From: Dastarcus helophoroides
Lineage: Eukaryota > Arthropoda > Insecta > Coleoptera > Bothrideridae
DNA length: 64,000 nucleotides
Direction of reading: 5' to 3'
Assembly: GCA_028583605.1 (NCBI GenBank)
Contig: CM053336.1
Span: 23,359,004 to 23,423,003 of the forward strand
In this document: positions 52,621 to 64,000 of the stretch, in pieces
How the letters are laid out: every line of letters begins with the position of its first letter
How positions within the stretch are numbered: position 1 is the first letter of the stretch
Made by a program: the position numbers and the translations under genes
Notes under the pieces: model-generated
What the model was told of the DNA's origin: nothing
Seen by the model: the letters and a program-made list of their open reading frames with translations, nothing else
Databases searched by the model: none

Positions 52621-53924
52621 TTGGAGTAGAGTAGGGGTAACGAAACTAAGTTTTCCAAAAGGGATTAAAATTTCGTTCTTTTTTTAGTATTTCAAGAGTT
52701 ACTTCTTTTCTTCAAGAGATTTAGCGTTAAAATAGCCCTTACCATTTATAAAGAGCATGAAATGATCCACAATTTAAAATGTAAAGTTTTTTTATAAACT
52801 TAATATAAGGCCAGCTTTGAATACTTGAAATACAAAAAATAAAATAACACCTTCTATACGCGATTCGTGCTTTTTACATAACGGAAGATTTTATTAATGG
52901 CTGTCAAAATAAAATATATTTTTGCTAATAATTACAACTTTAATATTTACGTTTTTACTCGTTCATTTACTTAAACTGTCTAGAGGTGGAAAAATCTTCC
53001 TGCAGTCTGTTAGAAGACTGAGAAGTAGAAAAGAGATTTCTTATTTCAGTATACTACTCTTGTGTCAAAAGTACCATGCTCTTCATTATCATTATAAAAT
53101 ATTCCTAGGACCTTTGCGCAAGACTATCCACAGAAGTGTTTGCAGATAAGAGCCACGATTTTCTGCAGCTGCGAAATCTGCTGCAGTTTTTTTTATAGAT
53201 TCCTGGAATGAACTTGACTAAGGAGCTGGATTCTTTAACGGTAGTTCGGATTTGATTGCTACGGTTCCATCTACCATCCCCATTTCACAGAATCTTCTTC
53301 GAACCAGGTTTGAGCTTAATGATAAGATTAGCGGCAATCGTGCTAGCTCAACTCGTTTCTGGAAGAAGACTTGACAAAGTTAAGACTTCCTTAAGTCACC
53401 TAAAAACGGAAATTATCGAGTGTAGTAGTAGATACGCTACCCATATTACATCCACTATGATATAGCTACAAAGAAAATTTCTGCACCTCTAACTATTTCT
53501 TGCAAGGACTTATGTCGGTCTGTGTAAAAGCGGAAATATTTTTAAGTTTGGGTACCTTTTAAGCATATAAGTATAGAGCAAAAATTATTTTTTTCCATAC
53601 ATACATATGTTGTGACTTGTGTCCTTCAGCACTCTTGGTACTTTTTGTACAGTATTTGTGGGGTATTCATTAAAATTATTAAAATATTGTCACCATAGTG
53701 GCTTCCAAAATACCCCAAGTAAGTGTTGAATCTCTTATTGGTAGTCATAAAATTATGTCGTTTCTAGATGCCTTTGTACAAAAGAAGTCATCCGTCCAGT
53801 ACCACAAATTTCCAAATTTGGTATCTTAAATATTTAACACAGTTCAGCTAGGTGAAAGCAGCGCAGAATATTGACTATGTTCCGGAAAAAAATAAAATAA
53901 GTTGTTTAGTACAATTATAGAAAA
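52621..53924. other. Spacer between two non-LTR fragments
   Basis: A frame at 53256-53465 and a 75-codon frame at 52922-53149 have no recognisable domain. The stretch may contain decayed retrotransposon interior because non-LTR pieces lie on both sides, but I cannot show it. Confidence 0.3.
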
Positions 53925-54310
53925 AAAAAACACAATTTAGCTCTTTTAAATTCAATTCAAAGAAGAGCGATTCGCCTAATTGATGACGAGAGTTTGACCG
54001 ATTCTCTTGAAACACTAGAGCACAGGCAGATGGTTGGTGATAGATTTTTTTTCTACAAGTACTTTCATGGAAGATGCTAACAGAAACTAATAGGATTGAT
54101 CCTTCCAAGATCAAAATTTTTCAGGCGTACAAGACATTCCTGTGCAGTCCAGCTTGACACAGTGAGGACTTCTGTCTAAGGAGGCTCTTTTTGTTATAAA
54201 ACTTTTAGACTATGGAACTGAATTTTCTTCAACCTTTCCTTGTTTAAGAAGGCGGTTTATCGCCATCTGTCTTTGTTTCGCATCCTACTTGCGGTGCTTT
54301 GAAGGCATTT
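53925..54310 (+). pseudogene. C-terminal end of a non-LTR retrotransposon protein
   Basis: The plus strand reads SVQRRAIRLIDDESLTDSLE, TLEHRQMVGDRFFFYKYFHG, then ILPRSKFFRRTRHSCAVQLD, TVRTS, then KTFRLWNFLPTFPCL. This is the characteristic tail after the reverse transcriptase in many insect non-LTR elements (LDSIQRRAxRLI... HRR... FYRYYHG ... SRLWNSLP). Two stops interrupt it. It is on the opposite strand to the fragment at 51650-52620, so it comes from a different insertion. Confidence 0.78.
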
Positions 54311-55762
54311 TTCAAAGTTCTGTATCTCAGGTAAAACAAAGTTTAGAAAAAAACTTAATATCAAATTGTAAATCATTTCGTGTTTATTATAAATAATAAA
54401 ATAAATATGCCACGTTTCTTAAAAAAAAGTTATTCTCAAAAAACTAAAAAAGGACGAAATTTCAATCTTTATAAGAATTACGGATTAAACATAGGGTTTC
54501 TAATGTCGAAATAGTGTTTTTTTACTTCTAGCTTTTTCAAACAACGCTTTTTCCAAACAACATAGCCGGTGGTTTGAAACCTACGGTGAACTCTTCTTTT
54601 TGCTTTCTTTTTTCTAATCAAAGTTCTACTGAACCAGCTGGGAAAGTTAAAATCTTTTTTAAGAGCTCATGGAAGATGTGCTTCTGTCCCCTTGTTAATG
54701 ACATTGTGGAAATAAGAAACAATATTGGTGGAGTTGTTCAGTATAGGTCTCACAATTTTTTGAAGAAAATAATTGTTTAATGTGCTATAATGTCCCTTCC
54801 TAAAATCGATGCATTTATGTAAATTTGGTTTAGTAATTTTATGCGTCTGTATCTCAGCACCAATTGTTGGATGGATAAATAATTAATATAATTTTAAAAC
54901 GTAGCTATAGTCGTCTACAGAAAACTATTTTCTATCCAAAAAGCTATATTACAATTGATTTGGTGCAAGATTATTTGAAGGTTTCCTAACTTAAAAGAAA
55001 AAAACACTCTTGTACCCGTCCGTCCGTCTGTCACAAAGAGGTTTTCCTCAAGAACTATGTAACGTGGAGATTTAAAATTTTGCACAGCGGTAATTCTCAA
55101 TGACCTACGCAAACATCGTCAACCAACGATTAAAAAAAGACATTATCTCATAATAAAATGGGGGATTAATTTGATCTCCGAAAAATCAAGTTCTGGTTAA
55201 TATATCGTGTGGGATATGATTTGAAAAAGCTAACCCTAGACATCCAAAAATATTTTTTAGGACTTTTGGTTTAATTGTCTTAAAGATACAGTTTAAAATG
55301 TGTAAGAAATGACCGTTCCCAGGTTCTACTAGGTTTCTAAAGATAAAATTTATATTTTAATAGGGTTAGTAGATATTAAGTCACGAATTAGCAAAAAAGT
55401 GCAGATTTTTTCAATATCTTAATAGCTGTTCAGAAAAAATATTTTATGGAAACATAGGTGCTTGCATTCCAAGGTTTTTTGATACATATAGTTTTAATTT
55501 TTTTTTTCAAATTAAAAACCTCATTTAGCAGAAGGATGGTAGGTAGATCAAATTTATCTTTTATATTATTTTATTTAGATAAATATTTTCGAAGGCAGCA
55601 CCTATTTATTAAACTGCACGCAACGCAGTAATTTAGGTTGGAATCGAACATTTTAGCGCTGTCCGAGGCGATTTTATAAGCTGTTGGTAATCGACTTATT
55701 GCAAATTGCGAATTAATGCTTTTTATCTGGGACATTATCAACACAGTTATCGGTTCCATATA
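54311..55762. other. Spacer with one low-complexity block
   Basis: CCGTCCGTCCGTCTGTC near 55018-55033 is followed by GAACTATG-type sequence often seen in dispersed insect repeats; I cannot name it. No gene is recognised. Confidence 0.35.
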
Positions 55763-56134
55763 CAGGGTGATTCAGTCATAATGTCATTAATTTTAACCAC
55801 GCATTCGGGAGGCTTAGTAAAGACAAAAAATCGAAAAAATAATTTTTTTATTTAACTTTTAAGAATCGGAGCAATTACGCTTAAAATTGCCTTTGTGCCA
55901 CGCCACTGGACCACTAAATTATTTAACCGGGAGGCACTCAGTTCGAACGTTGAATAACAAAAGCGAGGTTGTCATATTTCCTTCTTTCATCTGTCAAATT
56001 AATTACATAAATTTGGAGGTTAAGTTTTAAGCCCTTTTCATCACAGAACGGCTGGATGCGGCTGCAACTAGATCCGATTTGTGTTCGCGATACCGGGCCT
56101 GTGATACTGCGACACCAACCGAACAATCTAATAA

Positions 56135-56948
56135 GCAGGGCATCTGATAAATTTAGTTGAATTGGAGCAACACAACGCAAGGACAAGAATCAGGGAAAGC
56201 CGGTTGGAGGTTTCCCCAAGTAAAGTTCAAGCTTTAGAATCAGCCGATTTTTCCAGTCTTCTTGATTGTTTCAACTTGTTTACTGGTTTTAAAGTCAACA
56301 ACAAAGTGACAAAGTGCTGTGGACAGATGAATGTTGTTTTACCAATGCTGGTATTTTACTTTACTTTGCAGTAAGTAAATATGAACAGCTTTTCAACCTC
56401 TCTAAATGATTAACTAAGACAGTAGATTGTTTTTTTTTACTACTTCTATTACGAAACATATGTGTTTGATTATTTAATCTGTTGAAGTTTTGTAACTGAA
56501 GTATTAAAATGTCTTACACTGAAATAAATAATTTGTTTGCAGTCACAACATACACATTGGTCAGACAAAAATGTACATGCTGCCCATCAGTTTAGCTTTC
56601 AGAGCAGATTTGCTGTCAATGTATGAAACAGAGTATTCAGCAATTGTCCAGATTTTCTACAAGATGCACTGTAAGACAGAGCTTAGCCCATTTTGCTCTC
56701 TTTGCAGGAACCCTTGTGAAAGAAGAATGTTGCAAAAAGAATGTTACATTCTGCATGAAAAGGAAACTATGATGAAAGGTAAACTGGCTCTTTTTAAAAC
56801 AAGCAAATTAGTTCTGCCAAAAAATTGTCATAAATTACTCAAAACTATCAAATATGTAGATGATCATCTTGCTTGGCAGGGCAGAATACTGTTTATTGCG
56901 ATTTTTTCTTCTGTGCAATGTTTCATTAAAAACCTCTTTGCTAAATAG
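56135..56948 (+). CDS. Unrecognised two-exon gene model
   Basis: An open frame from a preceding stop (56132) runs to 56370 (HLINLVELEQHNARTRIRES, ...DCFNLFTGFKVNNKVTKCCG), where GCA|GTAAGT is a good splice donor. TTTGTTTGCAG ends at 56542, and the next exon, 56543-56948, continues in frame (HHNIHIGQTKMYMLPIS...) to a TAG; AATAAA follows near 57103. The 172-base intron is typical of insects. The joined part is about 213 residues; an earlier exon with the start codon is likely. A cysteine cluster (CKTELSPFCSLCRNPCERR) could bind zinc. TGFKVNNKV faintly recalls the start of Harbinger/ISL2EU-type transposases, but I cannot assign a function. Lying inside a TIR-bounded region, it may be a transposon gene. 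Confidence 0.5.
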
Positions 56949-57959
56949 ATTATATTCTTGAATATTATGGTGAATGATTGTTATTTTTCTACAATTAATT
57001 TGTAGAACTGTGATAATTGAATTCATTCTTGTCTAAAAATGTACATGACGAACTTGGATCTTAAAAAAGTTAAAAATTTTTGAGTTATCAGGGTATTATA
57101 AAATAAAACATTTTTATTTTATTTCTTTACTACAATTTTACTTTATTGTTCCCCGTGTGAAGAAAAAAAAGTTTTTCCTAGTGATACATATCTATCTTTT
57201 TTGTTGTAAAAATTGTGAATCAAATATACTGAAAGTCTTAGCTAAGAATTTTTAGGAAAAGTTTTAAATTTTCAGTCTTATCATTTAGGAAAAAAATACC
57301 AAAACTAAAAAGTTAAAGTTGAAATTTTGACAAAAACAATTATTTATTACTACCAGCATCACTTTGAGACAATTAAAACCTGTAAGAAAAAAAAAATCAA
57401 AATTTCAGTAATGAGAAATTTCGAAGTCGCAATTTAGAAGAAGCAAAGAAAGGAAAAATCTAAAAAGAAAGTAGAAATTACAAGTGAAAGTCAAAATTTA
57501 ATTCCCATTTGGGTAAAATTCTTGAAGCAAAGAGCAAATTCCGAATCTAGGTTAATTCACCGAAAAACAATTGACCTACTACAATTGCCTGAATACAAGT
57601 CATCGAAATCACAATTCTTGGTTTTTTCCAAATTTGCAAACTTGAAAAGCCAATGCGTTTGTTACTTCAGAATTTGGGAAAAAAGCTTTTGCCGTAAATT
57701 ATCTGTTCTTTTTTTAGTTTTAACTTTAATCTCAAACCTTTCAAAACCTTTTTTATGAAATTTTAGGTTTGAATTAGATTTTGTTTTAAAGTCCCAGTTT
57801 GAGATTTTGTTTTTCAATTTTTACCTCAATTTTTAATTTTAAGCTTAACAAATTTCGACATGCTGTCATTTAAAATATTTTTTCGAAAGTTTAACTTTAC
57901 TCTGGAACTTTAGACCAGTTCCACGAAAATTCGAGTTTGTTTTTAGCAATTTCAACGTT
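56949..57959. other. AT-rich 3' flank, low complexity
   Basis: No gene is supported. From about 57250 the sequence becomes a drift of AAAATTT/GAAATTTxxAA motifs, the same kind as the block that follows. A 78-codon frame at 57522-57758 lies in it and is discounted. Confidence 0.4.
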
Positions 57960-60900
57960 TTTCTTAAAATTTCCAAGTTATAGGTACTATGTTTAGCAGT
58001 GGCGTAGCGTGCCTTGAACGGGCCCTGTATCTAAATTTGTTGGGTAGGCCCAAATGAAGGGTAAAGATTTTTCACAGCAGCAATAAAAACACTCGCATTG
58101 AATTAAAATTATTAAATACTGATAATTTCAATTGTTTTTTAAATTTCTGTAATTTTAACTTTCTTTTTTACCAAAATTTCGATTTTTTTTGAAATTTGAA
58201 ATACTTTAAAATTTCGAATTTTTTAAAAATGTCGAGTTTTTGAAATAGTTTAATTTTTCTCAAAATTTCGACTTTTTGATCAATATCAAATTAATATTTA
58301 ACCGAGTAAAAGGTAAAAACTTATTTAAAAAGTTTGACTCCTTTTAAATGTTTGACTTTTTTTCAAAATTTCAACTTTAACCAAAATTTCAAGAATTTTC
58401 AAAAATTGTAACTTTTTTCAAAATTTCGACTTCCTTGGAATTCTTCCTTCCTTGAAATTTTTGACCTTTCTCATAATTTCGACTATTTTTGAAATTTTGC
58501 TTTTCGAATAATTCAGATTTTTTTGAAAATTTGACTAAAAAAAGTTTTGGTAAGATCAAATTTTCTTAAAAGTTTGATTTTTAAAAATTTCTATTTTATT
58601 TAAAAATTTTGACTTTAACTTGAACTTTTTAAGACTTAAATATTTCAACTTTTTTCAAAATATCTACTTTTTTGAAAACTTAAATTTTTTAAGTTCCTAC
58701 TCTTCAGAAAATTTTTATTTGTTTTGAAAATGTCAATTTTTTTTAAATTTTAACTTTTTTAATGATTTACACCCTTAAAAATTTAGGCCTTCTTTAAAAA
58801 TTTTAAAATAGTTGAATTCTTTTCAATTTGGACATTTTTGTAATATTTTGACCAAGTTTGGAAATTTTAAACTATTTCTCAAGTTTTCATTTTTTTAAAT
58901 TAAATTTCAAATGATTTTGAATAATTTTAACATTTTTTTAAATTTCAAAACACATTTCTACTTGTTTTAAAACTTGAAGATTTTTGAAGTTTTTTTATTT
59001 ATACTTAAAATTTTTTACGTGTTTTCAAATTTCTTGACTTTTTTCAAAATTCTAATATTTTTGCAAATTTCAACCCTAAAATTTGCACTGAAAATTTCAG
59101 CAACTATTTTTCAAAATTTCAAATTTTTTTGGGACAGCGTAATTTGTTTTTAAATTTTGTTTTTTTTTTTCAAAATTTCATAATTTTCGCAAACTTCCGT
59201 TTTTTTTTGAAAATTTAGATTTTTTTTGAAATTTTGTCTTTTTTTTAGACTTTTTGAATATTTTGTAATATTTTGAATTTTTGTAAAAATTTTAAAATTT
59301 TAGCCAAATTTGGACTTTTTTAAAAAATTTTAATTTTTCATAAAAGTTTCCATCCTAAAATTTTGGCGAATAGGTCGTAATTCTTTGAAAGTTTTGCCTA
59401 TTTCCAAATTTTTCGTTTTTTTTTCAAAGGGTCATTTTTGCAAAATTTCGACTGAACATTTCGACTATTTTTTAAAATAACAATTTTTTTAATATTTCGT
59501 TTTGATCAAAATTTTGTTGTTTTTGTAAAATTTCGATTTGTTTTGACTATTATTTTACATTTCAGCATTTCTTCAAAATTTTTAGCTTTTTATAAAAATT
59601 ATCGTTCAAAAATGTTGACTTTTTTTAAGAACGTTCAACTTTTTTGAAAATTTAACTATTCAAAATTTCGGCTTTTTTGAAAATTTTGACTTTTCTATTA
59701 TTTTTGACATTTCTTCAGTATATTTAAAAGTTTCAAAAACTTTGAAGATTTGACCAAAAATATCTCCATTTTTTTTAAATTTCGCCCTTTTAAAAGAATT
59801 TGAATTGTGTTTAAAAATGTTAGTAATTTTTCCGAACTCTTGAATTTTTTGAAGATGTCAACATTTCTAATATGATAACAATTTTTTCAAAATTTTGACC
59901 TATTTTTGAAAATCGTTATATTCTTTTTTGGAAATTGTAACTGTCTATGACATTTCAGGCATTTTTCAAAATTTCGACTTTTTTTCAGTAACTTGAGCCT
60001 TTAAATTTTTGACTTAAAATTGAAACTTTTCTTGAAAATTTTGTCCATTTTCAAATTTTAGTCTCCTCCTGAAAATTTGGAATTTTTAGAACTTTCTTAA
60101 AAAATCGAAGAATTTGACAGGTCAAACAAATATTACCTTTCATTTATACTTCTTTTGAAAGTCTTGAATATTCTTCGAAATGCACTTTTTTCAAAATTTT
60201 GATTTTTTTAATCTTTTTGAAAATATGTTTGTTTGTGAAAGGCTGTTATTTTTTTCAGATCTAGATTATATTTCAAAATTTAGAGAGCTTTTTAAAATTT
60301 GAACCTTCCCTGAAAATTGCCACTTTCCAGAATTTAGATGTTTTCAAAAATTTAGACTTGTCTGATAATTTCCACATTTCCTCAAAATTTCCATTCTATC
60401 AATAATCCTTTTTTTTTTAATCATCCCTCAAAATAATTTTGAAATTTTTGACTTTTTTAAGAGTTGAATTTTTTTAAATTTTAGGCTGAAAATTTCGAAA
60501 TTTTCTGGAAATTTTGATATTTTTTTAAACAGTTTGCCTATGCTTTATAATTTCCACGTTATTTTAAATTTCAACTATTTTTTTAAATTGCTACTTTTTG
60601 CAAACTTTAAATTTTTTAATTTCTAAAACGTTGAAATCTTTTTTCAAAATTTATTTTTTTTAAATTTGGATTTTTATGAAAAATGGTTTTTTTTAATGTT
60701 GCTAAAGATTCCGATTTTATTTCAAAATTTTGACTTTTTTTATCAAAATTTTTACTGTGGTCAAAGTTTAGGCTTTTAATTAAATCCTATTTTAAAAAAA
60801 ATTCACTAGTTCTTCAAAATTTAGACTCTTTTGAAAATCTCTGAAGTTTTCATCAAAATTTCAATTTTTATTCTGAAAATTAGTACGATTTCAGAGATTT

Positions 60901-61290
60901 CTATTTTTCTTTTGAAAATTTCAATGTTTTAAAAATTAACTTTTTGAATTACAATTTTTTTATACATGTTTGGATATTTTTTGACATTTTGACTTTTTTA
61001 AAAGTTTTGATTTTCATTTTTTTTAATTAGCGCTACTTTAGAATGTTCGCCTTTTTTTGAAAATTTTCATCATTTTTCAAATCTAGATATTTCCTAAAAT
61101 GTTTGTTTTTTTAATTTAAGACTATTTTGCAAAATTTCAACTTTTTAAAATTTCGCAATCTCAAAATTTTTGAAAATTTTACATTTCCTATAAAAATTTC
61201 GATGTTTTTAAAAAATTTGACCTTTTCAAAAGTTTGTTTTTTCCAAAATTTGAACCATTTTTTTTTAAATTCTCATAATGTACACTTTAC
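57960..61290. repeat. 3.3-kb degenerate AAATTT minisatellite
   Basis: The block consists almost wholly of variants of CAAAATTT(C)GACTTTTTT and TGAAAATTTCGACTTTT, well over a hundred AAATTT or near-AAATTT cores alternating with T5-T9 runs. Spacing between cores ranges from about 15 to 45 bases, so it is not a clean tandem. The palindromic AAATTT makes both strands look alike. G+C is very low and no coding potential exists. It probably grew by slippage within a transposon or heterochromatin. Confidence 0.78.
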
Positions 61291-63369
61291 AGATAAATTT
61301 CATGCTTTTTTTTATTTCAAGCTCTTTCTTAGCATTAAATGAAAATAAATAAATAAAAAAGACATAAAAAAGAACTGCATCTATTTTATTTTAAAGCAGC
61401 TTTTTACATGGTTACATTATTTCATACAATAAAAAATTAAGGAGAGGAAAACAGGTTAACATTTAGAAAGATCAAAAATGCTTCAAATGTTGACACCTCA
61501 TTCAGTTCATTTTGATTGTTGCTAATTTCCACAAATCCTTCTTTAATGCTTTGCTGTAATGTGGTGTTCGAAAGATTTTAACTTTTAGGTGTAGCCAGCA
61601 ATTTCAGTATTTTTACTCATTAGTCAGTAATACTGTACCTAGCTTTCAATGGGCCCTGTGAAGAATATTAAATTTAGACCTCGCAAAAAACAATAATTTC
61701 ATACATATCACCTGAACATAATTTCGACAATTAAAAAAAAGTCATCATTGTCTTAAACACTTTTGTGTCCTATTCTTATTGTGCACCCTGTGCATTTGCA
61801 CCTGCCTCTCTACAGCCCTGGTAATCAATGAACAAAATAGTTCCTTATAAACTTCGTTGTTTCTGGTCTGTAGTGTAAAGTTGCACATTTTGTTGAAAAT
61901 ATCCTTCGCTAATTTCATTAATCTGAAGTTGGTAAATTACTGAAGAATTTCAGTGTGATATCTTTGCAGATTTACAATACCTAGTTTAAAAATATATTAA
62001 AAATTGTTTTGATTTTAAGATTTATGTGTTACCTTGAAAAATGATTGGTCCTACCAGATTTCGATGTACATCTGTCCTATTTTTTCTGGATATAATGCTT
62101 TTTACTCTCAAATTTTTTGAATCATGTATCCCATTGATTCAAACCAGTGTTCAACTGAGATGACTTTAATTGTGTTCAAGGATGTACAAGTAGATGCAAC
62201 TAAAATACTAAGTTGCTGCTGAACTTATCACATGAAGGTTCTTGGTGAACTTTCCATTATTGCTTCCGCCCCTGCATCAGCATTGTTTGCGCATTTTCCT
62301 TGTGCTCCAGCAGACTCAGTTTTCCTAAAGTGCAGGGAATCTCCAACAAAATTAAGAAAATCACTCTGCAAATATCTCATGCTCAAGCAAGCTTGTGCAG
62401 TAGTTTCCTCTGTGCCCCACTCTACCAACTTTTTGCGGCACGATCTGCTTCACTAAACAAATTTGTAACTATCCATAGTTTTCAAATAGTGCACAAAATC
62501 CACAAAAAAGTTATGGCATTTAGTCCCCAAGTCCTCGATGCAATTTTACACGAAATAAACCTACTTTCGATCATCATTCACCTTTTGATCAGTTCGAGAT
62601 CGTTCCATACGAACCACTGCTACAAACATTTTTTGTTTTAAATGAAAACCATCGTAAAGAAAGAACTAACAGCGGCAGAACTATTTCACCACGGTATTCG
62701 TTTAAAAAGCAGGTAGGAAACCTCCGTAATGAAAAGCAGAGCATGATAAACAAAACCACAAAAATTGACACTATTGACAGTTGACAATGACAGGTGACCA
62801 TTGAACTACTTTTACTTCATAGATAACAATATGTAATAAGAAATCGCCTGCCTTTTTCGTTTTCGTTACTTGCTCTTGCTTTTGTTCGCTATAACCTCTT
62901 CTAACAAGTCATTAGACAATCAAAGTGCACTGGATGACTTTTTTACTTAAACACTGAATAGTTCATTCTGCAGCCGCCACCCGGATTTTGTTCGTATTAC
63001 ATCAAACATTAAATTCTTTTATCTATTATAATTATTATGCATTCCTGCAATTTGCATTACATATGTTAAATGATTTAAATCTATTTATCATGTCTAACAG
63101 CGTTGATTCAATCAACGCTAACAGTATAACGAAAATATTTTAAAATTTTGGCAACGCCGCATCCAAGCTGACAGAGGTCAATTTGGATATGTCATACCAT
63201 ATACTTAATAAGTATATGTATCATACGAAGCTACATGGCCGCCAGAGGCAGCCTGAAAATGGGTTTTAATTATGATTTGAAATGATTTTTTTTCGGCGAA
63301 AATGTATTATAAACATATATTTTTAATAGCGGATTCGTATCATACCTTTTTTTCTCTACCTTCTGTTAC
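61291..63369. other. Right part of the TIR-bounded region, mostly unassigned
   Basis: Around 62220-62800 the composition is more even and frames of 66-113 codons overlap on both strands (62228-62428 minus, 62232-62456 and 62300-62641 plus). None has a domain I recognise; a real exon is possible but cannot be chosen. 61291-62220 is AT-rich spacer. AAGTATATG/CATATACTT near 63205-63225 is a small hairpin. Confidence 0.3.
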
Positions 63370-63401
63370 AATTAATGACATTATGACTGAATCACCCTGT
63401 A

Positions 63402-64000
63402 TATTGTTGAGAGCAAAATAATTGTTCTCTCATTTAAAATTATTGCCTGCTATAGTTTTTATTTATTAAAATAGAATCTTGAGTTATTACTACAAAACCA
63501 TGAGACCAATTCAAAAACCATTAACACAACTAAATTTTAGGGGAAAAGCTGCATTAGAAACAGTTATGGTCGTTTTTTTTAGTAAACTGGAAAAGACCAA
63601 GGGGCAGTTTAACATTTTCGAAAATTTAAAATTTTGCTGAAACGGGTAAAGATACAACATTTTTGTTATGGCCAGGTAATTTATCTCCGAAAATTTGCCT
63701 GGGTCTGTGAAAACCCCAAAAACCCCTCTATATCTGCTGGAAATAGTAGTAATAGGGAAAAATCCTTGAAAATAGGATACCTTGTACAGGGTGAGCGAAA
63801 CTCGATGTCTCGGCGCTATTATAAGAAAAGCAAAGAAGATATAAGAAATCTGAAAAGAGATTCTTACACTGGATTAAATAAGGTCAATTTTAAGCTAAAT
63901 CTGCATATTTTTCCAAATTTGGAAACCATAGTATTGACGTCATTGAATTATTTTTCTGCAGAAACATACCTATATTTTACCACATTTAAAAAGAACAAAT
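63402..64000. other. Spacer to window end with part of a further MITE-like end
   Basis: TACAGGGTGAGCGAAACTCG near 63785 resembles another mariner-type MITE terminus (TA-CAGGGTG); its partner end would be beyond the window. No gene is seen. Confidence 0.35.

Larger units (their letters stand above)
55763..63399. mobile_element. 7.6-kb region bounded by 30-bp perfect TIRs and TA
   Basis: The 30 bases at 55763-55792, starting CAGGGTGATTCAGTC, are exactly mirrored at 63370-63399, with TAAC shared one base further in and TA next to both ends. CAGGG ends with TA duplication are typical of mariner-like elements and their MITEs. Beyond about 35 bp the ends do not match. Either this is one long TA-inserting transposon with captured DNA, or two separate MITE remnants happen to face each other. 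Contents: a two-exon gene model and a long minisatellite. Confidence 0.6.

Noticed and set aside
62228..62641. Three overlapping ORFs on both strands
   Set aside because: No strand or frame has a recognisable domain, so none was chosen as a gene; noted as unassigned.

Overview
The window is AT-rich nuclear DNA of an insect. The main evidence is two intact, intronless, insect-type divergent ionotropic receptor (IR) genes with a broken third copy, set in a dense field of degraded insect transposable elements (BEL/Pao, Copia, non-LTR, mariner-, piggyBac- and foldback-type). A beetle is plausible but not proven. No prokaryotic features, CRISPR array, rRNA or tRNA gene were seen.

Layout. 1-8.4 kb is a nest of BEL/Pao retrotransposons. 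A minus-strand copy (A: LTR and gag start at 7.6-8.4 kb, gag end to RNase H at 1-2.45 kb) is split by a plus-strand copy (B, 2455-6812). At the broken right junction sits a dimer of a 377-bp-period repeat whose plus strand carries a textbook hammerhead self-cleaving ribozyme in each unit. 8.7-10.2 kb holds an arm of a foldback element and a second, unrelated type I hammerhead within a dispersed repeat; the repeat's other copy, on the minus strand near 48.6 kb, also keeps its ribozyme. 10.6-12.5 kb is IR gene 1; 15.2 kb has an LTR; 16.9-19.7 kb a decayed Copia element; 20.2 kb a non-LTR endonuclease fragment; 25.6-26.9 kb an IR pseudogene; 27.4 and 34.0 kb LTRs related to the 15.2 kb one. 28.0-32.9 kb is a terminal-inverted-repeat (TIR) element with a second TIR element and a non-LTR tail nested inside. 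33.0-33.6 kb is a mariner-type transposase relic and 35.0-36.9 kb is IR gene 2.

From 37 kb on there are no clear host genes until 56 kb: a 170-bp palindrome (38.5 kb), a piggyBac-type MITE with TTAA ends (40.8 kb), a 1.1 kb TIR element (42.4 kb), a 2.6 kb giant imperfect palindrome (43.8-46.4 kb), two abutting TIR elements (47.0-50.9 kb) and non-LTR reverse transcriptase fragments (51.6-54.3 kb). 55.8-63.4 kb is bounded by a perfect 30-bp inverted repeat next to TA dinucleotides; inside are a small unrecognised two-exon gene model (56.1-56.9 kb) and over 3 kb of degenerate AAATTT-rich minisatellite.

The three IR copies lie on the same strand and align over their channel cores, so they look like a tandem chemoreceptor cluster pulled apart by transposon insertions. 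The most unusual content is the set of hammerhead ribozymes: two sequence families, four well-formed cores and several decayed look-alikes, all in repeats and all with a tiny self-complementary stem III, which suggests a dimeric fold.
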